From positions 4,598,001-4,662,000 of the forward strand of contig JAZGTH010000001.1 of assembly GCA_036877525.1 (NCBI GenBank): a DNA stretch of 64,000 nt, given 5' to 3'. Positions 50,701 to 62,200 of this stretch are shown piece after piece. The notes beneath the pieces were generated by a model. It was not told where the DNA came from. It searched no databases and saw only the letters and a program-made list of their open reading frames with translations. The translations under genes were made by a program, and so were the position numbers. The first letter of the stretch is position 1. Each line of letters opens with the position of its first letter. Source of the stretch: Chromobotia macracanthus (taxonomy: Eukaryota > Chordata > Actinopteri > Cypriniformes > Botiidae).

Positions 50701-53700
50701 ATGGTTCCTTTGGGCTCTTTAGATATTTTCTCATCTTTGTAGAAGTTCAAGTTGTATGATCCATCTCCCAGCTGCGTCAAGTGGAAATACCGTCTCTTGA
50801 AAGACTAAAGGGAAAGAGAAATTGGAAGAGAAAGAAAGAGACACAATAAGCATTGCATGAAAACAAGATTCCATGTTTAGATGTAAAGCTAGTGACTGTT
50901 GTAAAAATAACATCTAGGGGAAGAGGACCCTGGGAAAATGGATTGAACTGGTAAGGTCCCACTTCCTGCTTGGCTCTAAGGGCTAAGCTTAGGGTCAGAG
51001 TTTTGTTCTGCAACCCAACCAGATGAACACAAAACACAAAACTAATCTACAATTTTGTCATGATGTCGATGATCGACTATGTTCAGAATTGCATAATACT
51101 GTATCTTCCATATCTTCTGTACTGTGTGCATTTACTGCAGTAAAAATGAGCTACAACATTCTCAACACCCACACACGCCATTTCTGTTTACAGATGTGAC
51201 ATAACACAGACAAATGAAGTCAAATTGACATTTCCCGTTATATTGGACCCAACAGCTCAAATTACACATCATTATTATAAACTACGGGGCAAATCGGGGT
51301 AGGGTAAGTGTCTGTTTTAAACACTATTATGTACTTGCTCACTAACTGATTTTTATTTTTCATTTTTAACCAAACAACTTGCAGCTTTACTGCACACTGC
51401 AGCTTTAATTCAGCAGGCGGTATTCCATTTCGAACACAGCCACTATAATGTTAAACACAAATTCTTCATCATCATTAAATTGGCTAATGGCATGCGTTTA
51501 TGATGACTTGTGTTAACTCACCCTCATAGTAACACTAATGGCACTGTTCATGTTTGCCTTATGCAGCCAGCCGTGTTTGGACATGCCCCCTTTTTGAGAA
51601 CCCAGCGAGGCAGCGTCCTGTGGAAGCCACACACACAGTAAGAACACATTCATAACACACACTGTGAAGTAATGTTTCTTTAGCCCTGTACAAACACAAG
51701 TCGATATCAAGCATCATTTCCCACATCAGAGTCTCTGGACGCCTTCCTCCGTGTTTCAACATAAAGTCCATTTTCACCTGACCCCCTCAATTATTCATGT
51801 TCTCCCTCGTCCCTGCTGGGAGCAGCCTTAGAACTGAACAAACAAACTCCGTTCTTGACCAAGCGCTTAGACAAAGTGGCAGACGTGGAGGTGGAATTCT
51901 GGGAAATGTAGGTGAAACCCAATCAGGGGATCAGATAGCCCAGAGACAGCAGAGGCCTGTGTCTGCTCTTTCTCTAAGGCTAATGTAGACCCAGAGGAAC
52001 AAACGCATTACTAATGAGCTGTAAGCTCCTTATCATTTATTTATTCTTCTCCATCAGTCAGTGTGAACAGAGAGAAGGAGAGAGAAATCACATGTGTTGC
52101 AACAGGCTAATGAATTATGGTGAATATCATTTTCTTTGCCTGTTCCCATATTAAGGGAACTGGCCGAGTTAATGAGTAATACCACATGAATCCCTCTCTC
52201 TTATTTTAACTTCTTCAAACAAACCTCTTGACAGACTGAGTTTAAGCAGCTGAATATTAAATAGAATTCCTGAGGCGCACACTAATTACATTAATCACTG
52301 ATTACAGTGCACTGCGTTCTATATAATGCAAAATATCAGCACATAACTATGTAAGGGATGAACCTCCTTCTTTTGATTTATGTCTAAATAGAGTGTGAGG
52401 AAATGTGTTGTGATCCTTTCTGTATGAGTTCGAAAACTTCAACCCAGCCTCCATAAAGAAAATTAAAACTAAGGTTATTTTTCTGTACTATGCATATATT
52501 TTAGCATTATTTTTCATGAATCCATTCTTTACATTTTCTTCTCATCATTCATCATTTCTCAATGGTAAAACAATACAGTCATAGTTACAGCAGTTTTCAC
52601 ACACAATTTCTTAAAAAAAAACATACGAAAACAAAAATATGACCACTTAATGATATTGACACATTTACACACACACAGTGAGGGATTATGGGTAAATTGT
52701 TTCTCACTTCCTCTTTATCTGCATCCTCGTCCACCTCAAAGACGTGACTGGCTAGCTTCTCTGGCCGAGGAACTTTACTGTAACAAAACAAAAATGGAAA
52801 AAACAAGAAAATACATTTATAGATTTTTTACATTTTCAATTGCCTGGATGTTATCTAAGACAGAGTCGGGTCCTAGAGATCCCTCATAAAAATGACTCAG
52901 TGCACTTTTTACTGTAATTACGAGCAACAGTAATATTCATGCCTTACCAAACACCACTAATAATTTATTTTTTATTAATTTCATTGCTTGTGTGCTGTAA
53001 CATTGTAATATTTCAGCTGTTATTGAACTAGTCCACTTATGCAGGCATGTATGTATGTGTGTGTGAGTTTAGGACCATGTATGTTTATGAAAACTGCATT
53101 AGCTATGATAAAAGATTGGAGGTGGCTTATTATACTGGATGATGATGAATCTTTGTGTATACAGCAAATAGCATTATCTGCATGTCCTGTGGCATCATCA
53201 TCCCTCATGCTTCCTTTGCGACCTTTACTGACCATCAGACGCTGGCTGTCTGCTGATCTCCACAATGTGATTTGCCAGTTATCGACCGCTAAGACATGGT
53301 TCCTTTCCATCAGTTAGTGGAGACAGGAAGTGAGTCTAGTAGAAAACGTCTAACAAATGCTGACCTAAGAGGGGTCGACACTGTTTTGTCCTGAAACAGC
53401 TGGAGTATTTGTGTGCTGATTGACAGCATAGAAAGGACGTGAGAGGAAAAGAGAGGGGGAAGTGGGGAAATAGACTGCTGATGGCTTGCTGTTGTGTGAA
53501 GAAAGGCGTATTTCCTGATTTGGCTCGGGACAAGACCTCAGTGTCAACACTCAGACAGGGCAGGACAAGGATACGGATAAAATTAGTGTGCAGCATTTCT
53601 CTTTCTTACACATACACACGCAATAAGGCCAGACAATGACTCCTGGGCTTTGTTCCAAAATCTAGTGACCTGCCTGGCTGTCTACCGCCTGTATCGTATA

Positions 53701-56700
53701 TGCAGTCTTCTAACACCTTGTCCTAACCAGATGCGACACAACAAGATTCCTGTGACAAGCAAAATGCTACGTGACACGACAGCATGAATCACAAATCAGT
53801 GAAATGACAGTGACCAAACTGAAATGCTTCAATCGTTGCTAAGCTAACAGTATGGTACTCTAATAAGCATAAAATACATAGCATACACAAAGATTTGGTA
53901 AAAGCTCGAGCTGTATTTGATTCAGTTATAATTATATATACGTATAAGCAGTGCATTAATTGTACATATATTTATAATCAGTATTTGTCTCGGTTCATTT
54001 GCCATCTTGGATGGATTTTTTATTGAGCTCATCAAATTACATTGATGTCATAAAATTTGACAAAAAACCTTCTTCAACTGCCTGTGTCCCAAAAGCATGG
54101 CTACTGTATGCTGACTTAAAATGCTGTCTACAGAGACCACTCACTTAGTTTTGGAACACAGCCTTGGTATACAATATATCGTATTGTGACTTACCTATTA
54201 AAACCAGCTATTGTTCTACAAATAATTTCTGTCTATTTTTTTGTTTATTTTCATCATTTCAGGAGTTCAGTTCAGAAGTGTATTATTGTCATTTAACCAT
54301 ATATAGCAGGTGCACCATATAGTGGAATGAAACACCGTTCCTCCAGGACGATGGTGCCACATGAAACATAGACTACAAAGACAACAAGGGACTAGGTACA
54401 ATCACAGTGCAAACATCACAAAAAACAGTAAAGACATCACAAGAATGTCACAAAGTGAAACATTCACAAAGTGAAATATTTATTCTTTAGGTTAGTTTAT
54501 GTGGTGTTCATACTCCCTACTTTGGAAGATGGCGGAAGTCTCCAGAATAATCCTCATACTTGTAGGTCACCACATGCCAGTCAGAGTTGTAGGTCTTGAT
54601 GCACTGTGGAAAAAGGTGACACATTTCTGTCTCTATACTATAAGATGGAAAACACATAACCACACCCGCATGTACACGTACACACACAAATATGCATAAT
54701 ATTAAAATCACTAATACTTTTCTAGTAATCTAATTAGAATCATGTTTTCTATAGCTCCGTGGCAACTGCTTTTCTGGAAAATAATTCTTTTTTGGGCGTC
54801 TCTCAATCCCCATTCTAATCGCCATTAAAGCTGTCACCACATTACACCACAGACAGACACTAATATATCCACTGGGCATTACAGTAGAGCAGATTCAATT
54901 CTGTTTGCTTTGTTGGCAAGACAAGCATTCAGTCCTCAGCAGTTGTTAAACGGATAAGATGAACCTAAAAACCTCCAAAACACAAAACAGCTTCTTGCGC
55001 TTATTTTAAATCCAATTAATTGAGAGAAACCGGAGAGAGACGGAGAGAGAGAGAGAGGATTAGTTGCCACAGTAGATTTAATTCTCACAGTAGATTTAAT
55101 TCTTGTTCCAAACCTGTATGACTATCAGTTTTCAGTGGAGCACAACAGACGCTTTGCGTAATGTACATATACTGTTTGTTTCCTCTCGAGGGAACTCGAC
55201 ACTGCATCTGGTTTGACACTAAGGGGAATAGCTGTGGTGTGACCGGTGTCTGAATCTCTAATCACGGCAATCTAATTGGTCTACAACAGTGCTTGATGGA
55301 CATCAGGTGCACCTGCGAGTTTATTTGGGCACACGGTAGAGCCTGTCATCAGCGTTTTTGCCTTTAGGAGCTGTTTGTCTGTCATTCTCATTTTAAAGTG
55401 CCAATTGACCCAGCTGCAAAGAAGTTCAGAGTTGTCTGACACCCGAGGACACACTCAAATTCTGTGTTGTTTGCTGGGTGCAGACAACTCTGCATTGGGC
55501 TCAGTTCCTGAGGCCGCTGACTGCGCATATTGTGAGGGCTTCTCGATGAAGAAGCTCTACTCTCGGCTAGCTGTCTGCCTTGATGAGCCTGGACACATGC
55601 CTCACGGATCAGGTCCTGCTCCTGCTGAGGTTCTAAGGAGGCCTCATCTCACAGGGTTTGCAAGAGGCTTTCTCGCTCCCCTGCCAGAGTCACAGGAAGC
55701 TCTCATCTGCGTCCATCGGCATTGGATATCATCCTGCTAGCAGCGAGCCAAGATATGCAGTATGTGGTTGGGATGGGAAGATCGTGGGTGAGCTTTTCCA
55801 GCCTGCCTGCCCCACATGAGGAGCCATTGCAGATTGTGTCTAGTAGGCATGAGAAGCCAGCAATTGCTCATGGCCAGTTCAACGAGCAATACCTGGCTGA
55901 TCATGGCTGCAAAGTTCCCATGAGCCTGCCATTGCTTCCTGACCTCACGCTGAGGTGCAGAGATCTTAAAAAGCTTATTTAACAAAGCATATGTGACAGC
56001 GGATCAGGCTGGTGCTGCACTACATACGATGGCCATATTACAAACACACATTAGCTCTCTTATAAGGCACTCTATGGCGGTTATGGTGGCCGCAGAGAGA
56101 CATCTGTGGATGAGCTTGGCTGATACTGAGGAGAAGGAAGAGATTAGTTATTTGCATCTGTAGAAGTTCAGAGCAGCAAGGGTGCAGTCTCAGGCTCTTC
56201 AGAATACAAGCGGTCCAAGGCCCAAGATCTCAAGCCTGTATGTCTGAGGACTGGAGGTGGGGTCAGAAGCAGAGCGTCACCACCCATGCTCCTCCACCCT
56301 CATGAGGCAGAACGCAAGAGCTGCATGATGTTGGGAAAAAAGGCAAGATGCCAAGGACAGGTGGGCTGAGGCTCACACGGGAAAGAGAAGGTAGACCCAT
56401 TTTATTCCCTCCGTATTTCCTTATCCTGTACTGTTGCAAAAACACTTCAACAGGCCCTGAATATTGGATCAGCGATGACACTTCAAACAGCTCCCTGTGT
56501 GTCTAGTGTAAGATTTTTTAACAGGGCCTTGTGTTTGGGAAGTGGCTCAGGAAAGGTCTTTTGTCACCAGCAGTGTGCCAGTAGGGTGTTATTGCGTTAT
56601 GCCTATGGTGATTGGGCATGAGATTCAGTCACCGGTCACAACGAAGGCATTCCCTAAAGTGTTAAACCAGCTGCAGGGTCTCATTCCCATATGTAACTGA

Positions 56701-59256
56701 GATACGGTTATTCCCATGCAAGTACAACAGGGACTGGATAGTGCACAAGCCATATGGATTAATTTCATGGTGCTTGTGTGTCCGTTTTGAAAGCTTAAGA
56801 GCTACAGTCTCAATTTATTGTAAATGCATGAAAAAACAAGTATCCAAAAACTACAGCTACATGAGGTTGAATACATTTTGACTGTTGACATTTTTGAGGG
56901 AACTATTCTTTTAAATATTGCAATTCTAAATATGTTTAGTAAAAGTTTAATATTTAGGCATTACATTTTAACAGTAATTGTAACCCCCAAGTACTTTTGT
57001 AAAGAATAGTAACAGTGGCATTTGCCTTTGGAAGCAACACCACAATAATTTACATATAAACAGGGCACTAAAACAAAAAGTATAAGAAAGGAAAACAACT
57101 AAATCACCAGCAACTGATGACTTATGACATGACTAAACAAACTGATCAAAACAATCTGTAAAGTTCTTGGCCAGCTTATTCTGTTTGCCTTTCAGGGTGG
57201 ATCAAATTTAATTACAACTCTTATAAAACACAACGACATCAGCTCTGGTCAGGCCATGACAAATGTTTACTCAATGTTTCAATTAAACGTATATTATGTC
57301 CCCAGTGCAGTGGGTGAAAATGTTTGCCAGAGTTTGTTTGCAAAGTTTAACAGAACAGTCTGTGAGAATGCATATTGCAAAGACTAATGCATATAGAGAG
57401 TACTGTACAGAGGACATGTGCACTTGACTTACGGTCCAGGCAGATGTTTTGACTTGTGAAAAGCTGGGAAACTGCCTGGATCTGGCCCAGCTGCCCTTGA
57501 TGATGTCACTGAGCTCTTTAGTGGGAGGAAGTATCATTTTACACTCTCTGTTGACGACGCCCAAAACCCATGACAAACATCCAGCCTGACCTGGACCTCA
57601 CAAGCACGCATGCATGTATGTCCCTACACAAATGTGTGCATATTGCATGCTTAATAGAATTATTGAATAAGCATGAAATGGCTTGAAGAGTTCTGTTCTG
57701 ACCTATTTTAGTTCTGTTTCACTGTCCTATTTTATAACCTTTCTCATCTGTTCTAGAAATCGCTCAGGTTCGGTTGTTTCTATGGCTCTGTTCTTCCCCT
57801 TAAACATTTGTGTGTCTTTCATGCACAAAAACTTGTGTCACATTCACTACGCAACCACAATCCAGTTTAACCAGGACCCAAGTGTACCAAAATAGTTTTA
57901 TCTATGTAAATTACTGTAGTCTTATTATAGATGCCGTTTTACTCACAACACCTAGAACTATTTGCCTGACAAATTAATGTAGCACTTCTACCACACATGC
58001 AAAGCAAGCTAAGCTATAAATGTTCACCCATGGTTGAGTTCAGTGAGTGAGGTTCTTACCTCCTGTACGAGCAGACTGCTGGCTCTCTTTTCTGCCCCAT
58101 CTGGTACTGAAGAATACAGAGTTCTGCCCTGACGCTTCAAAGTGGAGATCTACACAGATGAACGTAGAAATGTTTCAGACATAACATACATGCGCATGAC
58201 ACTGCATAATCAAAGATGTTGAAAGCATGGGCTTGATTAGACAAAACTATCAGTGTTTTGTAGCCATAAAACAAATGCTGATTTTCATGTTTTATTGTAA
58301 AAAGGATTAAACAAGGATTTTGGTAATGTGGATATGGAATTGTTTAAATGTTCTGGATTTATCATTGTATGTGAGGCTCAGATGTGCCTTTTTAGGGCAC
58401 ACTGTCTCAGTAAATTAGCACAAGACTTCATCCGTACTGCAGCACACATGCAAATCCCTGCCTGTTTACAGAGCCTGAGGCCTGCACCCAACACGGAACA
58501 TGAAGCTAAATCATCCGTCGTTGTACAGCCCTGTTTCACATGAGACTATGCTACTTACAGCCAGTGAAAACTGTGCTTGTGGCGTCTCTAATACTCATTG
58601 TTAAAACTTAAATAAGCAATTTATGCTTTCACAATAATCAGCAGGAGCTCATTTCTAACCGGCCTGAGACGCAGCTATGACTGGACTGGGCATGACTTCA
58701 CACACTGTTTAAGCATCAAGCGTTTGTGTGTGTGTGTTATGCACAGTTACACACAGTTACTCCTGGCAATGAAGAGAGTTGACAGGGTATGCACATGCTT
58801 TGTGTGTGTGGGATTACTTAGTTATATGTACAGGATTAAAAGACCAGAGAAGTTTGTAAATAAAAGTTTTTTAAGTTTCGCTTACACTGTGTTTATATAT
58901 TACATATATATTTTGAGTTTATATATACATTCTCTTATTGGTTTGACAATGGAACTTATTAAAGACTACATTTTGTCACACTAAAATTAATGATAAATTC
59001 TGTTTATAAACGTGGGTTTTTAAGCAGTTTGCAGAACACAGTATATATGTTTCTCTTCCATAAGCTAAGGCTCAGAACAATGATGTCTCCAGTACACACC
59101 CATTTCTAAAGGAAAACAAGTGGACGACTCAATTCAGAGAAGCAGATCTTGAGAACTCCCTTGAGAGAATGTTACTGTAATGTTATGGGAGGGTTGTGTA
59201 ATAGTTGTGATAGAACAGCTGGCCCTCATAAAGATGTAAGAAAAGAGACGTCTGAC

Positions 59257-59293
<37 letters not shown>

Positions 59294-62200
59294 TCAACAC
59301 ACACCACAGAGAACTGCAAAAATGTGTGCAGGTTCCCCATCACTCAGCTCTGAGAAACAGGAATTTCAAAAGACAAAAGCCCACACAAAACATGAAATAC
59401 TAAGGGAAGAATGGTGGAGGAATGAAATATTGAGAGAAGAAAGGGTGGAGGAAAGATGGAGGAAAGGAATAATAGATGGTGTGATTCTGGAAGCTGGACA
59501 GAGAGTAAAGAGAAACAAAAGTTCTTACCTGAAAGTCATCAATAGGGAACTGCAGCATGTCCCTGAGGACATCACTGAGTATCTGTGTCTTTCTCTGGAC
59601 GAGAACATTCTCATAGTCCAATGGCTCGATCACCTTTGGTTTTACCTAGAGACAAAACACACATACAAATTTAACAGGAGCAGAATGGAAGAACAGATAA
59701 AATGTCACCCCAGAGGAGTTCAGCCGAACTCAGATATTCAATGGCAGTTTGAGGTTTGTGTAGGGGTTACATTTATGTTTTTTAAATGACTACGTAATTT
59801 AAGATAATAAACTCATAAACATAAGAGGTCATAAACTTTATATTTATTGAATGTCTATAAATATTAAATCAAATTTATTGAATACATTGTTTTAGAATTA
59901 GAGAGTTACAGTATGATTTAATTGTACAAAAGTTACAGTATGATTTAATTGTACAAAAGACGAGGTAAAGGTGATTTCCAAATACAAAACTACTGGCAAA
60001 CTTTTGTTGACCAAGATCTCTAAAGGTATGTGGTGCTATATCTTTACGGGCATAATTAAATAATTCTCATTTGTGGAACAACCTTTAAACAGTTTATTCT
60101 ATGTGTAAACCATGTTTACTATACAAATACCAATGTCTTTGTGCACACATAATCTGTTCAGTTTGTGAGTATGAGGGAGAGAGAGAGAGACAGAGAGAGA
60201 GAGAAAGAAGGCATGAGAGAGTTGTGAATGAGTATTGTGTTTTACTGTACCAGGCACAGTTCACACACATGGCTTTCTATTAGCCACCCTATGATTGGCT
60301 AAGGTCAGTTTCAACAGCCTGAATCACCCAATAAAGTTGGAGGACTTGGTTTTTGTTACAATGTCCATTGTGACTTCATAGCTTCACGTCGACACACAGC
60401 GCTGAGCAGCAGAACTCAACATCAGGCACTAATGATGAACAGAACGATTCCCTCAAGTGGAAAATACTTCCTTTTCAACATACACACTTTCACACAGCCA
60501 TCTCTGAAATGTGTTTAAACAAGAAAGCAGGCCCAAATGAACACACAGCATGCTTTTGATTCACAAGATGTCCGTATAATGTCCTAATGTGAGTTAATGT
60601 TGTGAGGTCAATCTCTGGCCCAGTATACTTGTATGAATGCATTCTGCACACCCAAAACATCTAAGCAGACAATAAAATGAAATAAATAGACCCAGAAGAG
60701 CGGCAACAATCAGGATTCAGAAAAATATTCAAAAATAAAAGCGTCCTACACAGAAACATTCTGGAAACCAAACTCTAGAATGACATCAAAACATCATGAA
60801 GTTCCAAGAAATGTCATTTATTTCCAGAGAAGAAACAAAGCACAAATACATTTTTTATATATATTTCTTCTAGTCAGCAATGAGATTAAATCAGGAGCAA
60901 ACTGAGACTTTTGCTTCTCCTGAGAAAAAGACACTGACCTCACATTTGCCAAAACACTGAAGTCTGCAGCCAAAAGTCAGAGATTTCAATACAAAGTTTT
61001 GTTTGTATTCTTAATATTGAATTTTACAAGAAACACTGAGATAAAGTTGATACCTCAACAAAATATAACTGAAACCTCTATTAAACACAATCCAATGTGT
61101 GTAAACGAGTGTGTTCGTGTGTATGCGTGTGTGTGTGTGCGCATTTAAGCATGTGTGGAGACTTTCTTGGCTGTAATCCACTTATCGCGTGTGCTGACGG
61201 GGACTCCCTGCTGAGGAATGCGCTCTGAATCTACAGTGCTACGTTTATACACATGTATACATTTACCGAGGAATACCACATATAATAAACCCATTCAAAC
61301 ATCACATAAAGCTCTAAACATATATCAGCTCTGTTCAACCAATTTGTTTACTCACAAAGACAGGTGAATATTAATATAGCGTCACTAAAATAACGTCAAT
61401 GTTCCCTGTAACAATATTAAAATAACATCACTAGCAAAAAATTGCTTCTGCATTGTCATAATTCCTTCATCATATTGTTTCCGTAGCTCAGCTGGTAGAA
61501 CATGTTGTGAACAACACCAAGATTATGAGTTACATTTCCAGGGAATGCATATACTAATAAAATGTATAGCATAAATGCACTATAAGCTGCTATAGACAAA
61601 AGTGTCTGCCAGATGCATACAGATAAAGGATGCTCACTTCAGCCAGAGGGAAGCATTTAGGTCTGACACTTTCTGTAGCTTTTAAAAAATAATCAACAAT
61701 CCGGCAGCCAAAACAGTGTGCCAACCTGAACGCAATTCCTATAGGCCACTCCGCACAGCCAACATAAACACAACACAAACACCTAAATGAATACAGTGTG
61801 AGACTAATTAAGAACTTGCCAAGACAAGGAACATATGAACAGCTGCACACACACATGAACAAACTTCTATTGTGTGTGTGAGATTTTGAAGAACACATCT
61901 TGACATCTTGAAACTTCTGGCACACTCATTAGCACACACATGTGTGCAGAACTGCAGAATGTGTCGTGTCAAATGTCAAGCTGGAAAGCAAAGGAAGAGG
62001 GGAAAGGGAATCTCATTAAAGCGGTTCACTCCCTTTGGGTCAGGGGAGGATCTGAAGGTAGGAGCAGACGTCCCTTGCTGTTTAACTAGATTGTAAATCC
62101 TTGTACCCCTGCTCTGATTTGCTACAGACACATGGACATGCACTGTTGTAAAGACTCTGTGCTGTAATTCATTAAATCAGGAGAGTTTTAAAAGTAAAAC

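Larger units (their letters stand above)
54604..58059 (-). other. dock9 intron 3, 3.5 kb, with retroelement and a candidate first exon
   Basis: Holds a degenerate DIRS-like element (about 55176-56700, opposite strand to dock9) and a candidate alternative first exon (57433-57576). About 57580-58059 shows nothing recognisable. Confidence 0.65.

Noticed and set aside
55375..55982. Two overlapping open frames of 121 and 86 codons as a host gene
   Set aside because: Their sequence resembles retroelement gag in broken frames, with no splice context tying them to a gene.
59259..59789. 176-codon plus-strand frame
   Set aside because: It starts in a GT microsatellite and runs antisense over dock9 exon 2; composition is non-coding.
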